A DNA stretch of 64,000 nucleotides, from the NCBI GenBank assembly GCA_029959865.1, contig JASCPE010000002.1, forward strand, positions 434,001-498,000, given 5' to 3'. A model generated the notes under the pieces. The model was not told the DNA's origin. It ran no database searches and saw only the letters and a program-made list of their open reading frames with translations. Positions 42,785-51,776 of this stretch are shown here, piece after piece (position 1 is the stretch's first letter; every line of letters starts with the position of its first letter). This stretch comes from Microbacteriaceae bacterium PS02070 (GTDB lineage: Bacteria > Actinomycetota > Actinomycetes > Actinomycetales > Microbacteriaceae). Position numbers and translations under genes: made by a program.

Positions 42785-43645
42785 TTACGTGGCGGTGCCG
42801 GTCAACCCCTTCGCAAGCGCGGCGAGCACTTCGCTCGTCCCCGCATTGATCTTCACGGCAGCTTTGCGGTCGGCGCGAGTGTCTCCTCGGTTGATGATGA
42901 CGACGGGGAGTTTTCGACGTCGCGCACGCTCGACGAGTCGGATACCCGAGTTCACGACGAGGGAGGAGCCGGCCACGATGAGGGCTTCGCTTGAGGTGAC
43001 GATTCGCTCTGCCTCGGAGAACTTCTCCGGTGGGATGTATTCGCCGAAGAAAACGACGTCGGGCTTGAGCACGCTCCCGCAGATGCTGCACTCGGGGATG
43101 ACAAAGCCGTCGCTGGATTCGGGGAGGGCGTCACCGTCGGGTCCGAGCTTGATGTTGTCCGGCACCGTGATCCACGGATTGGCGGCTTCGACGCGTTCGG
43201 CGAGGTCGCGCCGGTCGAAGACCTGCCCGCAATGGATGCAGAAGACTCGCCGCATCGTGCCGTGCAGTTCGACGACGCGGTGGCTCCCCGCGCGCAGGTG
43301 CAGGCCATCGACGTTCTGCGTCACGACGCCATTGACAACTCCGGCGCGCTCCAGGTCCGCGAGGGCGAGATGCCCTGCATTCGGCTCGGAGGCGGCGAAC
43401 GTGCGCCATCCCAGGTGGCTGCCGACCCAGTAGCGGCGGCGGGCCTGTTCGCTTGCGAGGAACTGTTGCGCGGTCATCGGCGTACGCACGGGAGCGCCTT
43501 TGCCACGGTAGTCGGGGATGCCCGAGTCGGTGGAAACGCCGGCGCCGGTGAGCACGGCGACCCGGCGCCCCGAGAGGACCTCGATCGCGCGGGCGATCGC
43601 ATCGGTCGCGTGCGCGTCCGGGGGAAGCAGGGTGGTCATCGTCAT
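42785..43645 (-). CDS. SIR2-family NAD-dependent protein deacylase
   Basis: A 286-residue sirtuin. NAD-binding motifs are GAGVSTDSGIPDYRG (residues 34-48) and TQNVDGLH (109-116), the catalytic histidine is in ELHGTM (His128), and the zinc site is formed by CIHCG (from 136) and CSICG. It removes acyl groups from lysine with NAD+, giving nicotinamide. The class-III Ala-Tyr-Arg sequence is not seen, so deacetylation rather than desuccinylation is the default guess. The start could be the first ATG or the one two codons later. Confidence 0.93.
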   Translation of the reverse strand: MTMTTLLPPDAHATDAIARAIEVLSGRRVAVLTGAGVSTDSGIPDYRGKGAPVRTPMTAQQFLASEQARRRYWVGSHLGWRTFAASEPNAGHLALADLERAGVVNGVVTQNVDGLHLRAGSHRVVELHGTMRRVFCIHCGQVFDRRDLAERVEAANPWITVPDNIKLGPDGDALPESSDGFVIPECSICGSVLKPDVVFFGEYIPPEKFSEAERIVTSSEALIVAGSSLVVNSGIRLVERARRRKLPVVIINRGDTRADRKAAVKINAGTSEVLAALAKGLTGTAT

Positions 43646-43712
43646 TTCCTCACCCCGAGCCTACGCGGGGTGCTTTTCGTGGATGTTACGACCGCCGTGA
43701 CACAGTGAAGAC

Positions 43713-44513
43713 ATGGCGATCTTCGAGGTGAATGACGCGGGTGACGCGCGTGTCGAGGACTTTCGCAATCTGACGGACGTCGCGTGGCGGCGTGTGCAAG
43801 AACCCGCGGCGGGCTTGTACATCGCTGAGTCGGAGAAGGTCATCACCCGGGCAGTCGCGGCGGGGCACCTCCCGCGATCATTCCTCGTGCAGCAGAAGTG
43901 GCTGGACTCGGTGGTTCCGCTGGCGGGCGACGCGCCGATCTACCTCGTGCCGGATGAGGTCATGGAGCAGGTGACCGGCTATCACGTGCACCGCGGCGCT
44001 CTTGCCGCGATGCAGCGACCCGCTCTCGCGGAGGTGGGGGATCTCATCAGGGATGCCCGCACCGTCGTCGTGCTCGAGGACATCGTGGACCATACGAACG
44101 TGGGTGCGGTGTTCCGATCGGTCGCCGCGATCGGCGCGGACGCGGTCCTGGTCACACCGCGATGCGCGGATCCGCTGTATCGGCGGAGCGTCCGGGTGAG
44201 TATGGGAACCGTCTTTCAGGTCCCGTGGACTCGCACCCACAGCTGGGCACGCACCCGCGAGGCGTTGCACGATGCCGGGTTCCACATCGCTGCGCTCGCT
44301 CTCGATGAACGAGCGCAGGACCTGGACGCATTTGCCGCGACCCGGGCAGAACGCGTCGCGCTCGTTCTCGGGGCCGAGGGAGATGGACTCTCTCGCCGCG
44401 CGTTGGAGGCCGCCGACAGCACGGTCATGATCCCGATGGTCGGGGGAGTCGACTCGCTCAACGTTGCGGCCGCGGCTGCAGTCGCGCTGTGGGCGCTGCG
44501 GGTGCGGGTCTGA
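43713..44513 (+). CDS. SpoU/TrmH-family RNA 2'-O-methyltransferase
   Basis: A 266-residue SPOUT methyltransferase with an N-terminal substrate-binding domain (EPAAGLYIAESEKVITRAVAAG). The knot domain has motif 1 VDHTNVGAVFRSVAAIGADA (about residues 126-145), motif 2 LVLGAEGDGLSRRAL (about 213-227) and motif 3 IPMVGGVDSLNVAAAAAVAL (about 235-254). It adds a 2'-O-methyl group to rRNA or tRNA using S-adenosylmethionine. The exact target is not readable. A second, different member of the family is at 48 kb. Confidence 0.9.
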   Translation: MAIFEVNDAGDARVEDFRNLTDVAWRRVQEPAAGLYIAESEKVITRAVAAGHLPRSFLVQQKWLDSVVPLAGDAPIYLVPDEVMEQVTGYHVHRGALAAMQRPALAEVGDLIRDARTVVVLEDIVDHTNVGAVFRSVAAIGADAVLVTPRCADPLYRRSVRVSMGTVFQVPWTRTHSWARTREALHDAGFHIAALALDERAQDLDAFAATRAERVALVLGAEGDGLSRRALEAADSTVMIPMVGGVDSLNVAAAAAVALWALRVRV

Positions 44514-44519
44514 GGTCGC

Positions 44520-45404
44520 TCAGGTCCGGTCGTTTTCGGCGTCCGGTTCGTCGCTCTCCGTCTCCGACATCGCCTGGGCAAGCTTCTGGATGGGGAGCGC
44601 GTCCGGGCGCTTAGCGGTGATGTTGTCGCCCGAGGACTGATGACGCAGGCGCCGCAGTACCCAGGGAACGAGGTATTCGCGTGCCCAGACCAGGTCGCTG
44701 ACGGCCGCCTGACGCCACGTGCGCGAGGGCACGGGATCGGGTTGCATCGGCTGGAGATCGTTCGGCACATTAAGCGCACGAAGCACCATTCGAGCGACCT
44801 CGTGATGGCCGAGGGCATTGAGATGCAGTCGGTCATCGTCGAAGAAGCGCGCGTCCTGAATCTCCTTGAGCGCCCATTGATCGGCCACGATGCAGTCATA
44901 TCTGTCTGCGATGGCGCGAATGTTCTCGTTGTAGATCGCGACCTTGCCGCGGATTCCGCGAAAGACCGGGGTGAAGTTCGTGTCGATCCCGGTGAACACG
45001 ACGACGGTCGCTCCTTCCGAAGAAAGCCGCTTCACGGCATCTTCGAAAAGGACCGCCACTGCGTCCGGATCCGATCCGGGGCGGATGACGTCGTTGCCGC
45101 CGGCGGAGAAAGTGATGAGGTCCGGATGGAGGGCGAGGGCGGGCCCGATCTGGTCATCGTCAATCTGACGGATGAGCTTGCCGCGTACGGCGAGGTTCGC
45201 GTACGCGAAGTCGGGCACCTTTGCTCCCAGCACCTCCGCGACGCGGTCCGCCCACCCGCGATGTCCGCCTTCCAAGGTCGGCTCGGGGTCGCCGATCCCT
45301 TCGGTGAACGAATCCCCGATGGCGACCATTCGCCGCCAGGGCGGGGTCTGGGCATTCTCCACGTAGGGGGTGCGGGGTGCGTCGGCCGGGTCTGCCGTGG
45401 TCAT
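44520..45404 (-). CDS. SGNH/GDSL hydrolase
   Basis: A 294-residue hydrolase with block I GDSFTEGIGDPEP (catalytic Ser in residues about 28-40), block III SAGGNDVIRPG, and block V DDDRLHLNALGHHEVAR (catalytic Asp and His). It has no signal peptide, so it should act in the cytoplasm on an ester of unknown kind. A C-terminal extension ends with an acidic tail (ESDEPDAENDRT). I chose MTTADPADAP because GAGGAGTTGT lies just upstream. The gene faces the methyltransferase with a 6-bp gap. Confidence 0.87.
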   Translation of the reverse strand: MTTADPADAPRTPYVENAQTPPWRRMVAIGDSFTEGIGDPEPTLEGGHRGWADRVAEVLGAKVPDFAYANLAVRGKLIRQIDDDQIGPALALHPDLITFSAGGNDVIRPGSDPDAVAVLFEDAVKRLSSEGATVVVFTGIDTNFTPVFRGIRGKVAIYNENIRAIADRYDCIVADQWALKEIQDARFFDDDRLHLNALGHHEVARMVLRALNVPNDLQPMQPDPVPSRTWRQAAVSDLVWAREYLVPWVLRRLRHQSSGDNITAKRPDALPIQKLAQAMSETESDEPDAENDRT

Positions 45405-45517
45405 ACAACTCCTCTGGTGCGGTTCTTCGAGGCTACTGGTTCCGCACACGTTCTTCAGGTTCGTACGGGTAGCCTGAGGACGGCGTTCGGCGGAACGCGC
45501 TGCACACAAGGAGTCAC

Positions 45518-46240
45518 ATGAAAGCCCGCACCACATCGACGTTGGCCATCGGAGCTGTTGCGCTCCTCGCACTCGCTGGCTGTTCGGCCGACGAGCCGAC
45601 CAGCTCTTCCACGCCGGTCGACACCGGTCAGCCGACCGTGACGGAGGAGACGCCTTCCTCGACCCCGGTTCCGACTCCTTCCACGGCGGGTGCCCTCACC
45701 GAGGATGAGATTTCCACGGTCATGAGCTCGATCGATTTCGAACCGGATGCATTCGCGAGCACCGAGGAGATGTTCGCGTCGGTGTACCCCGGGGTGAGCG
45801 CTTCCGATGCGGGGTGCCTCCTGCCATTCGGCGTCGGCTGGGCCGAGGACGCGCAGCTTTCCAGTGCGACCACCCAGTGGGGCCCGAGCACGGACCGTTC
45901 CATGACGGCGGTTGTCGCGAGTGCCGCCGACGAGAACGCCGCTGAGGACATCGCCGATCGCATCGAGGACTCGGTTGAGAACTGCCTCGAGTCCGGTGCA
46001 ACGTTCGAGCTTCAGGGCGTCGCCGTCGACCTCGACGTCGACGATTTCGACCTCGACATCAACGGTGCCGACGATGACGAGGGCTGGAAGGCCACCGGCA
46101 CTCTCGCCGGCACGAACTTCACCCTCATCGGGTCCGTCGCGCGCGTCGGGACGAACGTGGTCACCATCGTCGGATGGGATCCGCAGAGCAACGAGTCGTT
46201 CGTTCCGCAGGCGACCCAGATGTTCGTCGACGCACTCTGA
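45518..46240 (+). CDS. Hypothetical lipoprotein
   Basis: A 240-residue protein with a lipoprotein signal ending LLALAGC (Cys22), then a Thr/Ser/Pro-rich linker of about 40 residues and a mainly acidic domain. The domain includes two cysteines (SDAGCLLPFG and ENCLESGATF), which may form a disulfide, and a striking DVDDFDLDINGADDDEG stretch that could bind metal such as calcium. ACAAGGAG precedes the ATG. I do not recognise a family. Being membrane-anchored and outward-facing, it may be a surface binding protein; no neighbour gives a clue. Confidence 0.78.
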   Translation: MKARTTSTLAIGAVALLALAGCSADEPTSSSTPVDTGQPTVTEETPSSTPVPTPSTAGALTEDEISTVMSSIDFEPDAFASTEEMFASVYPGVSASDAGCLLPFGVGWAEDAQLSSATTQWGPSTDRSMTAVVASAADENAAEDIADRIEDSVENCLESGATFELQGVAVDLDVDDFDLDINGADDDEGWKATGTLAGTNFTLIGSVARVGTNVVTIVGWDPQSNESFVPQATQMFVDAL

Positions 46241-46285
46241 TCCCGCGCATCCCGATGTCTGCGAACTGACCTATCCTTGTCACTC

Positions 46286-48103
46286 GTGGAATCGGACGGA
46301 CGTGAGCAATTCGGCAGCTTCGCGGCCGAGCACCTTTCGCCCGCATTCCCGCAGCGCGCGCCGTGGGGGACCGCGGACCGCCTGCGGGCCTGGCAGGTAG
46401 AGGCTCTTGACGCGTACTTCGGTGCCGAGGGTCCCGACGGAGTCGGCAACGGCCCCCGCGACTTCCTCGCGGCGGCCACCCCGGGCGCCGGGAAGACGAC
46501 GTTCGCACTGCGACTGGCGAGCGAGTTGCTGCGGCGGCGCATCGTCGATCGCATCGTCGTGGTCGCCCCGACCGCGCATCTGAAGACGCAGTGGGCAGAT
46601 GCTGCTGCGCGCGTGTCGATTCGGCTCGACCCCGCCTTCGCCAATCGTCACTATGCCCCGGCCCGGCACTACCACGGTGCCGCGGTCACGTACGCGCAGG
46701 TGGCGGCAAAGCCGGTTCTGCACCAGCGGTTGACGGAGACGGCACGCACGCTGGTCATCTTGGACGAGGTGCATCACGGTGGCGATGCGCTCAGCTGGGG
46801 CGACGGACTCCGCGAAGCCTATGGGCGTGCGACCCGCCGCCTGCTGCTGTCGGGCACTCCATTTCGCAGCGATACGGCGCCGATCCCGTTCGTCGAATAC
46901 GCCCCGGATGAGCGTGGCGTTCGCCTCTCCCGCACCGACTACTCGTACGGCTACGGCCGGGCACTCGCGGACGGGGTCGTCCGGCCGGTCTTGTTTCACG
47001 TCTACTCGGGCGAGATGCGCTGGCGCACACGCGCCGGGGATGAAATCGATGCGCGTCTCGGCCAGGAGAACACGAAGGACATCACCTCGCAGGCGTGGCG
47101 GACCGCCCTCGACCCGGGCGGGGAGTGGATGTCGGCGGTCCTGCGTTCGGCGGACCGGCGTCTCACCGACATCCGCCGGGACGTGCCCGACGCCGGGGGT
47201 CTGGTCATCGCGACCGATCAGACGGACGCGCGCGCATACGCGGGGCTTCTCGCCGACATCAGCGGGCAGCGACCCACGATCGTCCTCTCCGACGACGCGG
47301 GGGCTTCGGAACGAATCGAGCGCTTCTCCCAGAGCACCGACCGGTGGATGGTCGCGGTGCGCATGGTATCGGAGGGCGTCGACGTTCCGCGTCTCGCAGT
47401 CGGGGTATACGCGACGTCAGCCTCGACGCCGCTGTTCTTCGCTCAGGCGATCGGACGCTTCGTCCGTGCCCGGCGTCGAGGGGAGGCAGCCAGCGTCTTC
47501 CTGCCGCACGTTCCGCAGTTGCTCACGCTCGCGGCGGAGCTCGAACGCGAGCGGGACCACGCCCTGGACCGCGACCCCGGTGCCGCGGACGGACTCGAAG
47601 ACGATCTTCTCGCGTCGGCGGAGCGTGAGGAGAAGGCATCGGAGGAGCTGACCGACGAGTTCGCCTTTGCCGCGCTCGGGTCACAGGCTCACTTCGATCG
47701 AGTGCTGTACGACGGCAAGGAATTCGGCGAGCTCGCGGTTCCCGGCAGCTTGGAGGAGGAGGAGTTCCTCGGCCTTCCGGGGCTCTTGGAGCCGGAGCAG
47801 GTGCACGAAATCCTCATGCAGCGCCAGTCGCGCCAGACCCGACACCGGCAGGAGCGTGAGGCGGCGGAGCAGGCGGATCCGGAGCGTGAGCCAGCGTTAC
47901 CCGCACCGTTGCACCGGAGCCTGCGTGAGCAGCGGCAGCTCCTGAATTCGCTCGTCGGTCTCTATTCGCGTCGGACGGGGGAGCCGCACGGTGCCGTACA
48001 CGCGGAGCTGCGGCGGGTGTGTGGGGGGCCAGCCGTCGCGCAGGCAACCATGACTCAGCTGCAGTCGCGCATTGAACTCCTGCGTAAGCGCGTGCGTTCC
48101 TAG
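46286..48103 (+). CDS. DEAD/DEAH-box (superfamily 2) helicase
   Basis: A 605-residue SF2 helicase. Motifs: Walker A ATPGAGKTT (about residues 64-72), Ib VVVAPTAHLKTQW, DEVHHGGD (motif II, about 160-167), SGTPFRSD (motif III), and the C-terminal RecA domain with SEGVDVPRLAVGVYA and QAIGRFVRARR (motif VI). The last 150 residues are a highly charged helical tail. It is like the actinobacterial SSL2/RadD-type helicases; substrate not known. I take the GTG at 46286, three codons after a possible TTG. Its stop overlaps the stop of the opposite-strand methyltransferase gene by 4 bp. Confidence 0.88.
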   Translation: MESDGREQFGSFAAEHLSPAFPQRAPWGTADRLRAWQVEALDAYFGAEGPDGVGNGPRDFLAAATPGAGKTTFALRLASELLRRRIVDRIVVVAPTAHLKTQWADAAARVSIRLDPAFANRHYAPARHYHGAAVTYAQVAAKPVLHQRLTETARTLVILDEVHHGGDALSWGDGLREAYGRATRRLLLSGTPFRSDTAPIPFVEYAPDERGVRLSRTDYSYGYGRALADGVVRPVLFHVYSGEMRWRTRAGDEIDARLGQENTKDITSQAWRTALDPGGEWMSAVLRSADRRLTDIRRDVPDAGGLVIATDQTDARAYAGLLADISGQRPTIVLSDDAGASERIERFSQSTDRWMVAVRMVSEGVDVPRLAVGVYATSASTPLFFAQAIGRFVRARRRGEAASVFLPHVPQLLTLAAELERERDHALDRDPGAADGLEDDLLASAEREEKASEELTDEFAFAALGSQAHFDRVLYDGKEFGELAVPGSLEEEEFLGLPGLLEPEQVHEILMQRQSRQTRHRQEREAAEQADPEREPALPAPLHRSLREQRQLLNSLVGLYSRRTGEPHGAVHAELRRVCGGPAVAQATMTQLQSRIELLRKRVRS

Positions 48104-48921
48104 CTCGTGGCGCGCTGCCTGGCCGCCTCGTACAGGATCACGGTCGCGGCGCCGGCGGCGTTGAGCGAGCTGGCCGCTCCGCCGATCGGGATACGCGCCA
48201 TCACATCGCATGCTTCCCGCCAGCCTGCGCTGAGCCCGGCCGTCTCATTCCCGATGGCCAGGAGAGTCGGCCCGGTGAGGTCGACATCCGCGATGTCCGC
48301 CTCGCCGTGCTCATCGGTGCCGACGACGGTGATCGGGCGCCCGGCCTCGCGTTCCGCGCTGATCCACTCGAGCACCTGGGCGGGACCCGGGACCCTCACG
48401 GTGGGAACGGCGAACAGTGATCCCGTGGATGCACGGACCGCCTTCGGATCGTAGGGGTCGGCGGCGTGGCCGGTGACGATCATGCCCGCACCGCCGAACG
48501 CATCGACGGACCGGATGATCGATCCGATGTTTCCGGGCGCGGACGGGCGGTCAAAGAGCACGCCGAGGAAGGCTGGTCCGACCGGAATGCGGGTGAGGTC
48601 GTCGGGCGGGAGAGCGACGACGGCGACGACTTCCGGTGCGTCGGAATCCTTCTCGCCGAGCTGTCGCAGAAGGTCGGGTGACATTGCGACGTGTACGCCG
48701 CCCGCGCGTTTGCGCACGCCCTCTGCCCACTCGGAGAGGTGGCGCTCCGCGTCGTAGATGAGAGCACGGATCTCCCAGCCGTGTTCGATGGCGAGGGTGA
48801 TGGGACGCACGCCTTGCACGAGGAACTCGCCCGAGCGGTGCCGCTTCGTCCGGTTGCGCAGGAGAGACTCCCACTGCTGGTACTGAGAATTCGCACGTGT
48901 GATGTGCAAGGTGCGTGCCAT
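48100..48921 (-). CDS. TrmH-family RNA methyltransferase
   Basis: A 273-residue SPOUT methyltransferase. The N-terminal L30e-like domain (KRHRSGEFLVQGVRPITLAI) precedes the knot domain, with FDRPSAPGNIGSIIRSVDAFG (about residues 134-154), LLAIGNETAGLSAGW and IPIGGAASSLNAAGAATVILYEA. A 2'-O-methyltransferase for rRNA or tRNA. I start at MARTLHITRAN; the longer frame adds residues encoded in a poorly conserved region upstream. Convergent, with the helicase gene ending inside its last codon region. Confidence 0.9.
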   Translation of the reverse strand: MARTLHITRANSQYQQWESLLRNRTKRHRSGEFLVQGVRPITLAIEHGWEIRALIYDAERHLSEWAEGVRKRAGGVHVAMSPDLLRQLGEKDSDAPEVVAVVALPPDDLTRIPVGPAFLGVLFDRPSAPGNIGSIIRSVDAFGGAGMIVTGHAADPYDPKAVRASTGSLFAVPTVRVPGPAQVLEWISAEREAGRPITVVGTDEHGEADIADVDLTGPTLLAIGNETAGLSAGWREACDVMARIPIGGAASSLNAAGAATVILYEAARQRATS

Positions 48922-49089
48922 CGTGATCCACTCTTTCGACACCGACGTTCCCCCACACTCCCACACTCCCGCGTGCGGGACGGACGGCCTGGCGGCGCGC
49001 GATCATGCGCGGGTGGTTCGGAGTTCCGAAACTCTGACAATCGGCGCGAATCCGCGGATCTCGACTCACCGCGCCGCTACCGTTGCCTC

Positions 49090-50181
49090 GTGCAGACGAT
49101 CCCTGAGCCGACGGCGAAAGAACGCAAGCGATGGGCGCGCTACCTCGTTGAGGAGCGCGCCGAGGCGCACGTTTATCGGACGCTGGCGCAACGGCGCGAA
49201 GGGGAGGAACGAGAGATTCTGCTCGCCCTCGCGGAGGCGGAGGGTCGCCACGAGCGGCACTGGCTGACCCTGCTCGGTGGGGAGCCGGCGAAGCTCCCGT
49301 CGCCGGGACTGGAGAGCCGAATCCTCTCGGTCATGGCCAAGCGGTTCGGTTCGATCTTCGTGCTTGCACTCGCGCAGAACGCGGAGGACCGCTCGCCGTA
49401 CGACGATGACCCCTCGGCGACGTCGGCGATGGTGGCGGACGAGAAGATTCACCGCGAGGTCGTGCGCGGGCTCGCAGCTCGTGGCCGCCGCCGACTGTCG
49501 GGAACCTTCCGCGCCGCCGTGTTCGGTGCCAACGACGGCCTCGTGTCGAATCTCGCGCTCGTGATGGGAATCGGCGCGACCGGGGTCGCACCGCAATTCG
49601 TCCTCTTCAGCGGGATCGCGGGGCTTCTCGCCGGCGCCCTGTCGATGGGGGCGGGGGAGTACGTCTCCGTCAGGTCGCAGCGGGAGCTGCTGGATGCGAC
49701 CGCGCCGAGCAACTACGGGGACGAGGTTCTGCCCGACCTCGATCTGGATGCGAACGAGCTCGCGCTTGTCTATCGGACCCGGGGCTTCGGTGCGGAGGAG
49801 GCGCAGAAGATGGCGCGCGAGATCATTCAGGCCGCGCACAGCGCCGACCGGTCATCGCCATATCGCCGCCCCGACGAGGTTGCCGCTGAGGAGCATGAGG
49901 TTGTCGGTGGCGCCTTCGGCGCCGCAGTGTCGAGCTTCCTGTTCTTTGCATCGGGCGCGATCATTCCGGTGCTTCCGTGGCTCCTCGGCCTGCAGGGCGC
50001 GGTTGCCGTCGTGATCGCGCTGGTGCTCGTCGGCCTCGCGCTCGTGGCAACGGGTGCCATGGTCGGCTTGCTCTCTGGCGCGCCGCCGCTCCGCCGCGGC
50101 CTGCGCCAGCTGGCCATCGGCTTCGGAGCGGCCGCAATCACGTACGTTCTTGGGCTGCTGTTCGGCGTCTCCGCAGGCTAG
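49090..50181 (+). CDS. Ferritin-like domain fused to VIT1/CCC1 transporter (MbfA-like)
   Basis: A 363-residue fusion. Residues 1-70 form a ferritin/rubrerythrin-like helical part with EERAEAHVYRTLAQRREGEER and EAEGRHERHW, carrying Glu and His metal ligands. The rest is a five-helix VIT1/CCC1 transporter with AAVFGANDGLVSNLALVMG (about 150-168), GALSMGAGEYVSVRSQ (cytoplasmic metal-binding region starts here) and the final GFGAAAITYVLGLLFGVSAG. Bradyrhizobium MbfA of this architecture exports iron and protects from iron and peroxide stress. The GTG start is preferred. Directly downstream is the tRNA-Leu gene where the mobile element is inserted, and that element carries a second VIT protein. 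Confidence 0.9.
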   Translation: MQTIPEPTAKERKRWARYLVEERAEAHVYRTLAQRREGEEREILLALAEAEGRHERHWLTLLGGEPAKLPSPGLESRILSVMAKRFGSIFVLALAQNAEDRSPYDDDPSATSAMVADEKIHREVVRGLAARGRRRLSGTFRAAVFGANDGLVSNLALVMGIGATGVAPQFVLFSGIAGLLAGALSMGAGEYVSVRSQRELLDATAPSNYGDEVLPDLDLDANELALVYRTRGFGAEEAQKMAREIIQAAHSADRSSPYRRPDEVAAEEHEVVGGAFGAAVSSFLFFASGAIIPVLPWLLGLQGAVAVVIALVLVGLALVATGAMVGLLSGAPPLRRGLRQLAIGFGAAAITYVLGLLFGVSAG

Positions 50182-50260
50182 CGACCGTGCCTGCGGTGAT
50201 TCGGGTCGAGTGCGGATTCGTGGTAATGTCATTCTTCGGTTGCGATGCAATCACACCCAT

Positions 50261-50346
50261 GCGCGGGTGGCGGAATAGGTAGACGCGCTAGCTTGAGGTG
50301 CTAGTGCCCGTATTAGGGCGTGGGGGTTCAAGTCCCCCCTCGCGCA
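50261..50346 (+). tRNA. tRNA-Leu (anticodon GAG)
   Basis: An 86-base type-II tRNA. The acceptor stem GCGCGGG pairs with CTCGCGC (one G-U), the D-arm contains GGAATAGGTAGACGC, the anticodon stem CTAGC/GCTAG holds loop TTGAGGT with GAG at 50295-50297, and there is a long variable arm (TGCCCGTATTAGGGCG). The T-arm is GGGGG-TTCAAGT-CCCCC. The discriminator base is A at 50346 and CCA is not encoded. The last 21 bases, from the T-loop, are part of the element attachment core, so the 3' end is of element origin. Confidence 0.97.
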
Positions 50347-50348
50347 CA
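50326..50348 (+). repeat. attL: left attachment-site copy at the tRNA-Leu 3' end
   Basis: A 23-bp sequence from GTTCAAGTCC to CTCGCGCACA, covering the tRNA T-loop, the 3' half of the T-stem and acceptor stem, the discriminator and 2 bases beyond. It is identical to 61609-61631. Confidence 0.95.
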
Positions 50349-50353
50349 AATGG

Positions 50354-50402
50354 AAAATGGCCTCTGACCTGGGGTTTAGATACCTAGGTTGGGGGTCATT
50401 TT
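50354..50402 (+). terminator. Element-borne hairpin behind tRNA-Leu
   Basis: A 17-bp stem (50354-50370 with 50386-50402) formed from AAAATGGCCTCTGACCT and AGGTTGGGGGTCATTTT, including several G-T wobble pairs, ending in TTTTCG. It sits at the same offset from the att core as the host terminator at 61641-61677 and shares GGCCyCTGACCTGrGrTTT with it. It probably terminates tRNA-Leu and the convergent integrase. Confidence 0.75.
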
Positions 50403-50408
50403 CGTGCC

Positions 50409-50429
50409 ATGTGCTGAGTTATGTGCTAA
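50409..50429. repeat. Left pair of ATGTGCTRA direct repeats (candidate integrase arm sites)
   Basis: ATGTGCTGA at 50409 and ATGTGCTAA at 50421, 12 bp apart, 61 bp inside the left att core and overlapping the integrase stop. The same pair with the same 12-bp spacing is found near the right end (61471, 61483). Confidence 0.65.
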
Positions 50430-51711
50430 GCCCCACCGAGATGGGCCGCGAAGCGGTCTGCTGCGGCTTTCTGCATCGTCGGGGTGACATGGCTGTAGAT
50501 GTTCATCGTGGTGGTGATGGTGGAGTGCCCCAGGCCTCCTGTACTACCTTGGGATGCTCGCCCAACTCCAGTAGGAGTGTGGCGTGCGTGTGGCGCAGCC
50601 CCTTGATCGTCACGCGGGGCAGCGTCGGGTGGACTTTGGCGAGCCAGTTCATGCGGCGATCCCAGCGGCTCGTCATGGCGTCGGGAGAGCGCAGCTTGCC
50701 CTCGTCGTCACCGAACACATACGCATCGGCCCCCGCGAGCTTGAACGACACTTCGGAGCGGGCGACCTTGTAGGAGGCGAGCACTTTGAGGGTTGCGGCG
50801 TCCACGTCGATCACGCGGGCGTTGCCCGTTTTGGTGGTCTTGGTGGCCGTCCAGTCCTCGGTGTTCACCGCTCGCCGGATGCTGACCCTGCCGGTTCTGG
50901 TGTTGATGTCGTTCCATCTGAGCGCGAGAGCCTCTGAACGCCGCATCCCCGTGTAGGCGATCAGTCGCCACAGCGGGAACAGTTCGTCTTTCAGCTCCTG
51001 CTCGTTCCAGGTGAGGAACGTCTGTAGCTGCTCGCCCGTCCAGGTCACGATTTCCGGTTTCTGCGCGCGCACCTGTGATGACTTCGGGGCGTTCACGGTG
51101 CGCTTCTTCTTCGCTGGGTTGACCTGGATCAGCCCGTTGTCGATTGCGGCGTCGAGGATCGCGCCGAGGACGACATGCACCTTGTGGATGCTGTTGGCCG
51201 ACAGGGGCTTGCCTTTGCCGTACTCGTCCTTGCGGCCTGACTTCTCCAACTCCCGGTAGTGGGAGCCGATGCGGGTAGCGGTGAGCTTGTCGATCCTGAT
51301 GCGGCCCAGGTCGGGGGTGATGTGGTTGCGGATGATCTTCCGATACCCCTTGATCGTGGAATCGGCCAAGCGCAGCGACGTCACCCAATGCTCGACGTAG
51401 ACGCCGACCGTGGGGGTCTTGCCCTGGAACTTCTCGTTCCTCGCCTTCTTCCGCAGCGCCTCGGTGAGTGCGGCCTGCGCTTCTTCGAGGTCGGTGAACC
51501 CGCCACGGGTCAGCCGCTTCTCGCCAAGCTCGGGCTTCTCGGGATCGATCAGCACATAGATTTGGAACTTCCACCGATGCCCCTTGCGGGTTTGGTAGTC
51601 GCCCAGCGATCCCTGATGCCGCGAGCGGGAACGCCGCTGCTGCTTCTGCTTCACCCCCTCAACGCTGCTTGGGGCCGCCTCGTTGGGCGGCGGGTTGCTG
51701 GCTGGTGCCAT
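50426..51711 (-). pseudogene. Tyrosine site-specific integrase, frameshifted before the catalytic His/Tyr
   Basis: A phage-type integrase: N-terminal AP2-like arm-binding domain (HRWKFQIYVLIDPEKPELGEKRL), SAM-like core domain (HWVTSLRLADSTIKGY) and catalytic domain with Arg257 in TGMRRSEAL and KGLRHTHATLL (residues 370-380; Lys in the usual His place). After VVQE the intact frame reads AWGTPPSPPR and stops. In the next frame it continues LGHSTITTTMNIYSHVTPTM and ends at 50426, carrying the catalytic His of LGH and the Tyr nucleophile in NIYSH. One base is missing at 50534-50535 (expected Arg codon CGC appears as GC). Either a real inactivating mutation or a sequencing error. RBS AGGAGC before the ATG. 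Confidence 0.9.
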
Positions 51712-51776
51712 AGCCCTGCTCCTTTCTCTCCTGGTGGTATCTCGCGCTCGTTCGGCGCGGGAAGATCAATGGTGCG

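Noticed and set aside
50503-50545. Programmed +1 or -1 frameshift in the integrase
   Set aside because: No slippery sequence or stimulatory structure is evident and the intact homologue frame needs only one missing base; a mutation or read error is simpler.
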